A stretch of 64,000 bases of DNA, taken from the NCBI RefSeq assembly GCF_013822795.1, contig NZ_PNLB01000009.1, positions 1-64,000 on the forward strand. The letters run 5' to 3'. The notes beneath the pieces were generated by a model, which saw only the letters and a program-made list of their open reading frames with translations, had not been told where the DNA came from and did no database searches. Shown piece by piece: positions 8,009 to 15,882 of the stretch. Numbering within the stretch: position 1 is the stretch's first letter; every line of letters begins with the position of its first letter. This stretch comes from Phenylobacterium sp. Lineage in GTDB: Bacteria > Pseudomonadota > Alphaproteobacteria > Caulobacterales > Caulobacteraceae. A program made the translations under genes and the position numbers.

Positions 8009-8181
8009 GCCTTAGCTTCGCGTCGCTCGCGGAGCATTACAAGATATTTATGTTCTCTGGCAGAAGTCGCGCATCATGACTTTAATTTAATCTGCGAATA
8101 CTAATCATTGCCGGGAATTCATTTGAGTGTTCGTGGCCCCGCGAGCAGTTTCCCCTCATCGAAATTCGAGGGAGTAACGCC

Positions 8182-8499
8182 ATGAAACTGTTCGCCATCG
8201 CCGTGACGTCCGCTGGTTTGCTGGCTGCGGCTGGTTCTGCGGCGGCCGCCGTCAGCGACGTCGATTATCTGAAGGCCAACCGCTGCCGTGGCTTGGCCGC
8301 GTCCGGCATCGCCACCGTCGACACCGCCGCCATGGACGCCTTCATCAAGAACGAGGGCCGCACCCGCAACGCCTTCGTCGCTGATCGCGGCAAGACTGAG
8401 TTCGACAAGGCCAAGCGTGAAGGCAAGACCGACAACACCGATCGCAAGGCGCGGCTCGTCGCCGAGCTGAACGGCCCCTGCCAAGTCTATAAGGGATAG
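8182..8499 (+). CDS. Small secreted protein of unknown function
   Basis: 105 residues. A clear Sec signal peptide (MKLFAIAVTSAGLLAAAGSAAAA, cleavage near residue 23) precedes a polar, charged mature domain of about 80 residues with two cysteines (NRCRGLAAS and NGPCQVYKG), suggesting one disulphide. A GAGGGAG ribosome site precedes the ATG and a strong terminator follows, so it is a monocistronic, probably well-expressed gene. The region upstream (8040-8105) is unusually A/T-rich for this window and probably holds its promoter. I do not recognise the family. Confidence 0.75.
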   Translation: MKLFAIAVTSAGLLAAAGSAAAAVSDVDYLKANRCRGLAASGIATVDTAAMDAFIKNEGRTRNAFVADRGKTEFDKAKREGKTDNTDRKARLVAELNGPCQVYKG

Positions 8500-8540
8500 A
8501 ACTCGTCTGTCGGTCCCCACCCGGCAGTCGCGTCCAGACT

Positions 8541-8578
8541 GAGCGCCCGCGTCCCCCCGCCGGGCGCTCTTTTCTTTT
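8541..8578 (+). terminator. Rho-independent terminator after the small secreted protein gene
   Basis: A 9-bp GC stem (GAGCGCCCG with CGGGCGCTC) closes an 11-base loop and is followed by TTTTCTTTT. It lies about 40 nt after the stop codon at 8499. Confidence 0.88.
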
Positions 8579-8645
8579 GCGGCGGAACCCGGCTTGGCCG
8601 TACGCTTTGATGGGTGGAGGTCGTAGCTGGGCGATTGGGTCGGTA

Positions 8646-10103
8646 ATGGATTTGTTGAGGCCCGGCGAGACGTGCTGGCGCAAGGAACGCGCAGGCCGAG
8701 CGGCCTTTCTGGTCGACACGGAAGCCTACTTCACCGCGGTGTTCGAGGCGTTGCGCAAGGCGCGCCGCTCGGTGCTGCTGCTGGGTTGGGGGTTCGATCC
8801 GCGCGCGCGGCTGTTTCCTGACGGCTTCGACGGCCCGGCTGACCCCGATGAGGTGGGCCGCATCCTCGTGGCGCTGGCCAAGGCGCGGCCGGACCTCGAC
8901 ATCCGCGTGCTGATCTGGAAGTCGGCCCTGCCGATCGCCGCCAGCCAGCAGTTCTTCCCGCACAAGGCGCGCAAGTGGTTCCGCGGCACGGGGGTGAAGT
9001 TCTGGCTGGATGATCATGTGCCGTTCGGCGCCTGCCACCATCAGAAGGTGCTGGTGGTCGACGACGCGCTGGCGTTCTGCGGCGGCGGCGACATCAGCGT
9101 CGATCGTTGGGACACTCCGGGTCATCTGGAGCACGACCCGCGCCGGATCATGCCCGACCAGCACCATCACGCCCCGCGCCACGAGGTGATGATGATGGTC
9201 GACGGCGCGGCCGCGGAGGCGCTTGGCGACCTGGCGCGTGAACGCTGGCGTCGTGCGACCGGCGAGGCGCTGCCCAAGCCCGAGCCGACCGGCGAGGATC
9301 CCTGGCCCGCCTATGTTCCGGCGCACCTGAGCGACGTCGACATCTCGATCCAGCGGACCGAGCCGGCCTGGGACGAACGCCCCGGCGTCACCGAAATCCG
9401 CCGCTTGACTATCGAGTCGATCATGGCGGCGAAATCGGTGATCTACTTGGAAAATCAGTACTTCGCCTCGCCACTGTACGCCGCGGCGCTGGCCAAGCGG
9501 CTGGCCGAGCCGGACGGGCCGGAGGTGGTGCTGATATCGACCGGCCAGAGCCCGAGCTGGTTCGATCAGCTGACCATGGACCGCGCCCGCTCGAACATGC
9601 TTTGGCGGCTGCGTTCGGCCGACATCTTCGGGCGGTTCCGGGCGTGGTATCCGACCACGCCGGCGGGCACCAAGATCATCGTGCACTCCAAGGTGACGAT
9701 CATCGACGAGCATCTGGCGCGCGTTGGCTCGGCCAATCTCAACAACCGCTCAGGCGGCTTCGACACCGAGGTCGAGCTGGGGGTGCAGGTCGAGGACGGC
9801 GGCGAAGAGCGGACAATCGGCGCGCTGCGCGACCGGCTGATCGGTCACTTCCTGGGTTGCACCGGCGATGCGGTGGCCAAGGCGAGGTCCGAGCGCGGCG
9901 GGATGATTTCGGCGATCGAATTCCTGAACACCGAGGGGCGGCTGTCGCCGATCCTGCCGATGAAGCAGACGCCGCTGGGCGAGATCATCGCCACCTATCA
10001 CCTCGGCGATCCGTATTCGGTGACCGACTCCTGGCGGGCCACCCGTCGGCGGGATCTGCTCTACACCGAGGACCTGATGCACACGCGGTTCATGCCACGC
10101 TGA
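8646..10103 (+). CDS. Phospholipase D-like enzyme with two HKD motifs
   Basis: 485 residues from ATG 8646. Two catalytic HKD-type motifs are present: HHQKVLVVDDALAFCGGGD in the first half and HSKVTIIDEHLARVGSANLNNRS in the second. These are typical of PLD-superfamily phosphodiesterases and phosphatidyltransferases that act through a covalent histidine intermediate. The length and the flanking GWGFDP and NLNNRSGGFDTE sequences resemble bacterial PLDc proteins acting on phospholipids; a cardiolipin-synthase-like transfer is possible but no membrane anchor is evident. The 3' end overlaps by 14 nt the convergent EEP gene, which also processes phosphodiesters, so a functional link is conceivable. 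Confidence 0.88.
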   Translation: MDLLRPGETCWRKERAGRAAFLVDTEAYFTAVFEALRKARRSVLLLGWGFDPRARLFPDGFDGPADPDEVGRILVALAKARPDLDIRVLIWKSALPIAASQQFFPHKARKWFRGTGVKFWLDDHVPFGACHHQKVLVVDDALAFCGGGDISVDRWDTPGHLEHDPRRIMPDQHHHAPRHEVMMMVDGAAAEALGDLARERWRRATGEALPKPEPTGEDPWPAYVPAHLSDVDISIQRTEPAWDERPGVTEIRRLTIESIMAAKSVIYLENQYFASPLYAAALAKRLAEPDGPEVVLISTGQSPSWFDQLTMDRARSNMLWRLRSADIFGRFRAWYPTTPAGTKIIVHSKVTIIDEHLARVGSANLNNRSGGFDTEVELGVQVEDGGEERTIGALRDRLIGHFLGCTGDAVAKARSERGGMISAIEFLNTEGRLSPILPMKQTPLGEIIATYHLGDPYSVTDSWRATRRRDLLYTEDLMHTRFMPR

Positions 10104-10821
10104 AGTCCATCACCAACGGCAGATGGTCGGAGGCGACCCGGGTCAGCGGGTCGAACGGGACGAACACGTTCTCGACCTTGATCTCCGGGCTGACGAAGAT
10201 GTGGTCGATGCGCAGCACCGGCAGGGCCGAGGGGAAGGTCGAGGTCGGCGACTTCTGCGGCGACAGCCGTCGAGCGGCGTTGAGCTTGGCGTTCAGCGTC
10301 CGGTAGACGACAGAGCTGCCGGTGGCGTTGAAATCGCCGAGCAGGATGGTCGCCCCTTGGCGCATCGGATGCCCGAGCCAGGCGGGACCCGCGAGCCAGC
10401 CGGCCTGCAACTGCTGCTCTTTGGGCACGAGGCCCAGGTGGGTGTTGATGATCTGGACGGGCCGGCCTTCCACCTCAGCGGAGATCCAAACTGCGCCACG
10501 CGGCTCCAGGCGCGGGATCGCCGGGTGGCCGGGCAGGGGGCCGGTCTGGATCATCCGCTCGGGATAGGTGGTCAGGATGGCGTCGCCGTAGAGCTCCTCC
10601 TCGACCCGCAGGGCCGGGTGGAAGTGGAAAGCCATCTTCAGCCGCCGGGCGATCTGGTGGGCCTGGTCGACGCCGCCGGTGCGGGCGCGGCCGACGTCCA
10701 GCTCCTGCAGGGCGACGATGTCGGGCTCCAGCCGCGCGATCACCTCGGCTACGCGGCCGACGTCCAGTCGCCGGTCGGTGCCGACGCAGCGGTGAACGTT
10801 GTAGGTAAGGATGCGCGGCAT
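10090..10821 (-). CDS. Endonuclease/exonuclease/phosphatase (EEP) family protein
   Basis: 243 residues from ATG 10821. Signature segments are RILTYNVHRCVG, IVALQELDVGR (metal-binding Glu), INTHLGL, ILLGDFNATG and ASDHLPLV with the catalytic histidine. This is the Mg-dependent DNase I/sphingomyelinase fold. The substrate (nucleic acid, phosphoinositide-like or sphingolipid) cannot be decided. No secretion signal is seen. Convergent with the phospholipase D gene, with a 14-nt overlap. Confidence 0.86.
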   Translation of the reverse strand: MPRILTYNVHRCVGTDRRLDVGRVAEVIARLEPDIVALQELDVGRARTGGVDQAHQIARRLKMAFHFHPALRVEEELYGDAILTTYPERMIQTGPLPGHPAIPRLEPRGAVWISAEVEGRPVQIINTHLGLVPKEQQLQAGWLAGPAWLGHPMRQGATILLGDFNATGSSVVYRTLNAKLNAARRLSPQKSPTSTFPSALPVLRIDHIFVSPEIKVENVFVPFDPLTRVASDHLPLVMDFSVA

Positions 10822-10948
10822 GGGGCTCAGGGATGCACGCCGCGAACGCGCGACGCAACGGCTCCAACGCCGGCGCAAGGCGAAGGTTCGCTAGTCGAGA
10901 GGCGTTGGGCGGCGGGCGCCAACTGAACCGCGATAAGTTGATGTGACG

Positions 10949-10964
10949 TTGACGTAAGCGTCAT
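10949..10964. promoter_or_regulatory. Palindromic site TTGACGTAAGCGTCAT upstream of the acyl-CoA dehydrogenase genes
   Basis: Arms TGACG and CGTCA with a TAAG centre, about 80 nt before the large-subunit start. It resembles the TTGACGT-type palindromes recognised by MerR-family regulators of acyl-CoA and branched-chain catabolism (LiuR type). The symmetry is seen; the regulator identity is inference and no such regulator is encoded in the window. Confidence 0.4.
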
Positions 10965-11042
10965 CTTCACATCGCCGCGCGACGCGGGTATGGTCCGCGC
11001 CCAACGACATACGCTGTAAATGCTCGCGCCTGGGAGCCGCCT

Positions 11043-12245
11043 ATGAACCTCGATTTTTCGCCCGAAGACGCCGCTTTCCGTGAGGAGGCCCGCAGCTTCA
11101 TCGCCCAGAACTATCCCAAGGAACTGCGCGAGAAGCAGGATCGCGGCGAAGAGCTGAGCAAGGAGGACTATCTCTCCTGGCACCGCATCCTGGCCAAGAA
11201 GGGCTGGGCGACGCCGTCGTGGCCGATCGAGTTCGGCGGCACTGGCTGGACCCCGACCCAAAAGTACATCTGGTCGGAAGAGCAGGCCCGCGCCGACACC
11301 CTGGGTATCCTGCCGTTCGGCGTCTCGATGCTGGCCCCGGTGATCTACACCTTCGGCACCCAGGAGCAGAAAGAGCAGTTCCTGCCGGGCATCCGTGACG
11401 GCCTGGTGTGGTGGTGCCAGGGCTATTCGGAGCCGGGCGCCGGTTCCGACCTGGCTTCGCTGAAGACCAAGGCCGAGCGCGTCACCGGCGACGACGGCAA
11501 GGAATACTACATCGTCAACGGCCAAAAGACGTGGACGACGCTGGGCCAGCACGCTGACTGGGGCTTCTTCCTGGTCCGCACCGATCCGGACGCCAAGCCG
11601 CAGTCGGGCATCTCGTTCCTGCTGATCGACATGAAGACCCCGGGCATCGAGGTGCGCCGCATCACGACCCTCGAAGGCGGTCATGAGGTCAACGACGTCT
11701 TCCTCGACAACGTGAAGGTGCCGGTCGAGAACCGCGTCTTCCACGAGAACCAGGGCTGGACCTGCGCCAAGGCGTTGCTCGCCCACGAGCGTACCGGCAT
11801 CGCCGGCGTCGCCCGCTCGAAGCGCGGCCTGGAAAAGGTCCGCGAGATCGCCTCGACCGAGCTGTCGGACGCCGGCGGTAAGCTGCTGGCCGACCCGTTC
11901 TTCAAGCGCAAGGTCGCCGAACTGGAGATCGACCTGACGGCGCTGGAGTTCACCGAACTGCGCACCCTGGCCGGCGAAAGCAGCGGCAAGGGCCCGGGCC
12001 CGGAAAGCTCGATCCTCAAGATCAAGGGCACCGAGATCCAGCAGCGCCTCACCGAGCTGGTGCTGGAAGCGGTCGGCCACTACGGCGCGCCGTACCTGCG
12101 TGACCTCGGCCACAACGCCAACATCGGCCCCGACTACGCCGACGGCGTGGCCGGCAACTACTTCAATATGCGCAAGACCTCCATCTACGGCGGGTCGAAC
12201 GAGATCCAGCGCAACATCATCGCCAAGATGGTGCTGGGCCTCTAA
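11043..12245 (+). CDS. pimC: Acyl-CoA dehydrogenase, pimeloyl-CoA dehydrogenase large-subunit type
   Basis: 400 residues, full-length acyl-CoA dehydrogenase. The FAD/substrate middle domain has QGYSEPGAGSDLASL and VNGQKTWTT; the C-terminus has SIYGGSNEIQRNIIAKMV. The position that is the catalytic Glu in medium-chain enzymes (IYEG) is Gly here. Glu249 in LLAHERTGIAG matches the alternative catalytic position used by isovaleryl- and long-chain enzymes (inference). It is followed by a second, diverged subunit gene, so it likely forms a heteromer like PimC/PimD or FadE pairs. The true substrate may be another long or dicarboxylic acyl-CoA. Confidence 0.87.
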   Translation: MNLDFSPEDAAFREEARSFIAQNYPKELREKQDRGEELSKEDYLSWHRILAKKGWATPSWPIEFGGTGWTPTQKYIWSEEQARADTLGILPFGVSMLAPVIYTFGTQEQKEQFLPGIRDGLVWWCQGYSEPGAGSDLASLKTKAERVTGDDGKEYYIVNGQKTWTTLGQHADWGFFLVRTDPDAKPQSGISFLLIDMKTPGIEVRRITTLEGGHEVNDVFLDNVKVPVENRVFHENQGWTCAKALLAHERTGIAGVARSKRGLEKVREIASTELSDAGGKLLADPFFKRKVAELEIDLTALEFTELRTLAGESSGKGPGPESSILKIKGTEIQQRLTELVLEAVGHYGAPYLRDLGHNANIGPDYADGVAGNYFNMRKTSIYGGSNEIQRNIIAKMVLGL

Positions 12246-12282
12246 GCGCCGATCGTCTTAAGTCACATAACAACGCCTATTT

Positions 12283-12310
12283 CCCGCCTGGGCCGGAGCG
12301 CCCGGGCGGG
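12283..12310 (+). other. GC-rich hairpin between the two acyl-CoA dehydrogenase genes
   Basis: Eleven-base arms CCCGCCTGGGC and GCCCGGGCGGG pair with one G-T wobble around a 6-base loop. There is no following T run, so it is not a classical terminator. It could be an attenuator or an mRNA-stabilising structure that sets the ratio of the two subunits. Confidence 0.45.
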
Positions 12311-12330
12311 GTGATGCACGGGGAAACCAG

Positions 12331-13476
12331 ATGGATTTCAGCTTCACCGAAGAACAGTCGATGCTGCGCGACACCGTCGCGAGCTATCTGGCCGACCACT
12401 ACAGCTTCGAACAACGCCGTGACGCGCTGAAGGCCGAGCCGGGCTGGCGTCCGAACGTGTGGAAGGCCTTCGCCGAAGAGCTGGGCATCCTGGGCGCGCC
12501 GTTCGCCGAGGAGCTGGGCGGCCTGGGCGGCGGCTCGACCGAGAACATGGTCATCATGGAAGAGCTCGGGAAGTCGCTCGTCGTCGAGCCCTATCTCGGC
12601 ACCGTGGTGATCGGCGGGGGCTTCCTGAAGCACTCGGGCTACGCCGGCGCGGCCGACCTGATCGGCGGCATCATCGGCGGCGAGACGATCATCGCCTTCG
12701 CCTATGCCGAACCGCAGGCCCGCTACACCTGGCAGGACCTGAAGACCACCGCCAAGAAGGACGGCGGCGGCTACGTCATCAACGGTCAGAAGGCCGTGGT
12801 CATCGGCGCGCCGTACGCCACGCACCTGATCGTCACCGCCCGCACCGGCGGCGGCCAGCGCGACGCCCAGGGCGTCTCGGTGTTCATCGTGCCGAAGAAC
12901 GCCAAGGGCGTCACCACCCGCGACTACCCGACCGTCGACGGTTTCCGCGCTTCGGAAGTCACCTTCGAGAACGTGTCGGTCGGCGCTGACGCGCTGATCG
13001 GCGCGGAAGGCGCGGGCCTGCCGCTGGTCGAGAAGGTGATCGACGAGGCCATCGTCGCCACCTCGGCCGAAGCCTGCGGCGTGTTCCGCAAGCTGCATGA
13101 AGGCACGCTGGAATACACCAAGCAGCGCAAGCAGTTCGGTCAGCCGATCAGCCAGTTCCAGGTGCTGCAACACCGCATGGTCGACATGTTCATCAACCTC
13201 GAGCAGTCGATCTCGATGACCTACATGGCCAACATCAAGCTGGCCGACAGCGACGTCGAACGCGCCAAGGGCGCCTCGGCGGCCAAGGTGCAGATCGGCA
13301 AGGCGGCCAAGTTCATTGGGCAGAACGCCATCCAGCTGCACGGCGGCATGGGCATGACCGACGAAATGGCTATCGGCCACTACTTCAAGCGCGCCACCAT
13401 GATCGAGAGCGCCTTCGGCTCGACCGATCATCACCTGGGCCGCTACGAGAACCTGAGCCTCGGCGCGGCGGCGTAA
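12331..13476 (+). CDS. pimD: Acyl-CoA dehydrogenase, pimeloyl-CoA dehydrogenase small-subunit type
   Basis: 381 residues. It begins MDFSFTEEQSMLRDTVASYLADHY and contains FAEELGILGAPFAEELGGLGGG, INGQKAVVIGAP and QLHGGMGMTDEMAIGHYFKRATMIESAFGSTDHHLGRY. This matches the second subunit of two-component acyl-CoA dehydrogenases. The C-terminus lacks the YGG/YEGxxEIQ motif of the large subunit, as is typical of this partner. It lies 85 nt after the large subunit gene on the same strand and is followed by a strong terminator, so the two form one operon. Confidence 0.87.
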   Translation: MDFSFTEEQSMLRDTVASYLADHYSFEQRRDALKAEPGWRPNVWKAFAEELGILGAPFAEELGGLGGGSTENMVIMEELGKSLVVEPYLGTVVIGGGFLKHSGYAGAADLIGGIIGGETIIAFAYAEPQARYTWQDLKTTAKKDGGGYVINGQKAVVIGAPYATHLIVTARTGGGQRDAQGVSVFIVPKNAKGVTTRDYPTVDGFRASEVTFENVSVGADALIGAEGAGLPLVEKVIDEAIVATSAEACGVFRKLHEGTLEYTKQRKQFGQPISQFQVLQHRMVDMFINLEQSISMTYMANIKLADSDVERAKGASAAKVQIGKAAKFIGQNAIQLHGGMGMTDEMAIGHYFKRATMIESAFGSTDHHLGRYENLSLGAAA

Positions 13477-13504
13477 ATCGCCCCCGCCCATTCGGCGAAA
13501 GTCG

Positions 13505-13537
13505 AACGGCGCTTCAGCTTGCTGGAGCGCCGTTTTT
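13505..13537 (+). terminator. Rho-independent terminator of the acyl-CoA dehydrogenase operon
   Basis: A long stem, AACGGCGCTTCAGC paired with GCTGGAGCGCCGTT (one wobble), has a tight TT loop and is followed by TTTC. It starts about 30 nt after the stop at 13476. Confidence 0.9.
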
Positions 13538-13653
13538 CGTGGGCGGTGGGCGTCTTTGCGTGACTTCAATTCATAGATGCTAGTCTTGTTGCGCTGCTAA
13601 TTCTCAGGTGAGATCGCCGCTATCTCCATGCTTCACCGGCAAGGAGAGCCACC

Positions 13654-14688
13654 ATGGAATACAGAACCCTCGGCAGGTCGGGCCTCAAGGTCCCCGCCCT
13701 GAGTTTCGGCGCGGGCACGTTCGGCGGGCAGGGGCCTCTGTTCAGCGCCTGGGGCGACACCGACACCGTACAGGCCCGGCGGCTGGTCGAGATTTGCCTG
13801 GAGGCGGGGCTCAACCTCTTCGACACCGCCGACGTCTACTCCAACGGCGCCTCGGAGGAGATCCTGGGCGCGGCGCTGCAGGGCCTGCGCGACCGGGCGC
13901 TGATCTCCACCAAGATCGGGTTGCCGATGGGCGAGGGGCCGTTTGACGCCGGCGCATCTCGGCTACGGCTGACGCGCGGCGTCGAGGCGGCGCTGAAGCG
14001 CCTGAAGACCGACCGCATCGACCTGCTGCAGCTTCACGCCTTCGACGCCGCGACCCCGGTGGAGGAGACGCTCTCGGCGCTCGACGATCTCGTGAGGGCC
14101 GGCAAGGTGCTCTATGTCGGCGCCTCGAACTTCGCCGGCTGGCAGCTGATGAAGTCGTTAGCCGCCGCCGATCGGCATGGCTGGCCGCGCTACGTCGCGA
14201 ACCAGGCCTACTATTCGCTGGTCGGCCGCGACTACGAGTGGGAACTGATGCCGTTGGGGCTCGACCAGGGCGTCGGGGCCATGGTCTGGAGTCCGTTGGG
14301 TTGGGGGCGCCTGACCGGTAAGATCCGCCGCGGCCAGCCGCTGCCCGAAGTCAGTCGCCTGCACGACAGCGCCGACTTCGGCCCGCCGGTTGACGACGAA
14401 CGCCTCTATCGCGTCGTCGAGACGCTGGACGAGATCGCCGCGGAGACCGGCAAAAGCGTGCCGCAGATCGCCATAAACTGGCTTTTGCAGCGGCCGACGG
14501 TTTCCAGCGTGATCATCGGCGCGCGCACCGAGGCCCAATTGCGAGAGAACCTGGAAGCTGTCGGTTGGAACCTGACGATAGAGCAGGTCGCCAGACTGGA
14601 TGGCGCCAGCGCTGCGACGCCCGCCTATCCCTACTACCCCTACTGGCGTGAGGGCGGCTTCAAGGCCGTGAACCCGCCGCCGGTTTGA
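13654..14688 (+). CDS. Aldo/keto reductase
   Basis: 344 residues. NADPH-dependent oxidoreductase of the TIM-barrel AKR superfamily: MEYRTLGRSGLKVPALSFGAGTFGG, LNLFDTADVYSNGASEEILG (catalytic Asp and Tyr), ISTKIGL (catalytic Lys), DRIDLLQLHAFD and SVIIGARTEAQLRENL near the C-terminus. These fit the YajO/Tas-like subgroup. An AAGGAGAG ribosome site precedes the ATG. The physiological substrate is not evident; neighbours give no pathway. Confidence 0.9.
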   Translation: MEYRTLGRSGLKVPALSFGAGTFGGQGPLFSAWGDTDTVQARRLVEICLEAGLNLFDTADVYSNGASEEILGAALQGLRDRALISTKIGLPMGEGPFDAGASRLRLTRGVEAALKRLKTDRIDLLQLHAFDAATPVEETLSALDDLVRAGKVLYVGASNFAGWQLMKSLAAADRHGWPRYVANQAYYSLVGRDYEWELMPLGLDQGVGAMVWSPLGWGRLTGKIRRGQPLPEVSRLHDSADFGPPVDDERLYRVVETLDEIAAETGKSVPQIAINWLLQRPTVSSVIIGARTEAQLRENLEAVGWNLTIEQVARLDGASAATPAYPYYPYWREGGFKAVNPPPV

Positions 14689-14768
14689 TTGAAAAAAGTT
14701 CGCATGTGGTGTCGGGACGGCGGGAGCGAGTTCGTCCTAGGGTGGACAACCCCCGGAGGAGACACCCC

Positions 14769-15197
14769 ATGCGGATGATTTTTGTGAACCTGCCCGTGAA
14801 GAGCGTGGCTGCGTCGCGCGCGTTCTTTGGCGCGCTGGGCTTTTCGTTCAACGAACAGTTCTGCAGCGAGAACACCGCCTGCATGGTGATCGAGGAGAAC
14901 ATCTTCGCCATGCTGCTGGAGCACGATCGCTTCAAGGACTTCATCACCGGCGACATCGCCGACGCCCACAAGGCGACCGAGGTCCTGACCTGCCTGTCCG
15001 CCGACAGCCGCGCCGAGGTCGACGGCCTGCTCAGCAAGGCGCTGGCGGCGGGCGGCAAGCCCTGGAAGCCGGTCTTGGACATGGGCCCGATGTACGGTTG
15101 CAGCTTCCAGGACCTCGACGGTCACGTCTGGGAAGTGATGTTCATGGACCAGGCGGCGATGGCGCAGGGCGCCACGCCGGAAGCTGCGAACGCCTAG
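14769..15197 (+). CDS. VOC-family protein (glyoxalase/bleomycin-resistance-like)
   Basis: 142 residues from ATG 14769, preceded by CGGAGGA. Two beta-alpha-beta-beta-beta repeats of the vicinal oxygen chelate fold are suggested by MIFVNLPVKSVAASRAFFGALGFSFNEQF and the closing MYGCSFQDLDGHVWEVMFMD. It belongs to the small PhnB/lactoylglutathione-lyase-like group, metal-dependent enzymes or binding proteins with varied substrates. The last 4 nt overlap the convergent gamma-carbonic-anhydrase gene. Confidence 0.85.
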   Translation: MRMIFVNLPVKSVAASRAFFGALGFSFNEQFCSENTACMVIEENIFAMLLEHDRFKDFITGDIADAHKATEVLTCLSADSRAEVDGLLSKALAAGGKPWKPVLDMGPMYGCSFQDLDGHVWEVMFMDQAAMAQGATPEAANA

Positions 15198-15775
15198 CCG
15201 AACAGGGCCGCCAGCCGTGCGTGCTCGGCGGCCATTTCGGCTCGGAAGCTCTCCTTCGACCAGAGGCGGTAGTCGCCCTGCGCATAGGCCTGGGCGTTAC
15301 GCCAGTAGAGGAAGGCGTTCATCGCGTTGGCGCGGCTGTTGTCGCGGGTCTTGGTCGCCGCGCCTGGCGAGCCCATGACAATCGAGTTGGGCGGGATAAC
15401 GGTACCCTCTTTGAGGAAGCTGCCGCCGGCCACGATCGAGCCCGCGCCGACCACGCAGCCGTCCATGATCGTCGCGCCGATGCCGATCAGGCAGTTGTCG
15501 CCGATATCGCAGCCGTGCAGCGTGACGTGATGGGTGATCGAGCAGTTCTCGCCCACGATCGTCGGCGTGCCCGAGCCGACGTGGATCATCACGAAGTCCT
15601 GGATGTTGGTCCGCCGTCCAATCACCACCTTCTGGCTCTCGGCGCGCACGACGACGTTGCACCAGATCGAGGCCTCCGGCGCGATCTCCACAGCGCCGAA
15701 GATCCGCGCCGAGTGATCGATCCAGGCCGAACCCTGGTCTTGGACGTCGGGGCCGAGGAAGGGGGCGACGGGCAT
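15194..15775 (-). CDS. Gamma-carbonic-anhydrase-like left-handed beta-helix protein
   Basis: 193 residues. Hexapeptide repeats run through the middle (SIWCNVVVRAESQKVVIGRRTNIQDFVMIHV, then GENCSITHHVTLHGCDIGDNCLIGIGATIMDG). Histidines at MIHVG, THHVTLHG match the zinc-site positions of the YrdA/PaaY gamma-CA family. ATG 15775 is chosen because GGAG lies 7 nt upstream; a start at 15862 would leave only 20 bases to the divergent EamA gene. Carbonic anhydrase activity is possible but many members have no demonstrated activity. Confidence 0.87.
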   Translation of the reverse strand: MPVAPFLGPDVQDQGSAWIDHSARIFGAVEIAPEASIWCNVVVRAESQKVVIGRRTNIQDFVMIHVGSGTPTIVGENCSITHHVTLHGCDIGDNCLIGIGATIMDGCVVGAGSIVAGGSFLKEGTVIPPNSIVMGSPGAATKTRDNSRANAMNAFLYWRNAQAYAQGDYRLWSKESFRAEMAAEHARLAALFG

Positions 15776-15882
15776 GTCTGGAACTCCGGAAGTGAACAGG
15801 GCGCCACAATCGGGGATTTCCCAAACGTCAGACAAGTCGCGCACTTGCCAAACGCGGTCCAACCGCGCCTAACGCCAGGGTC

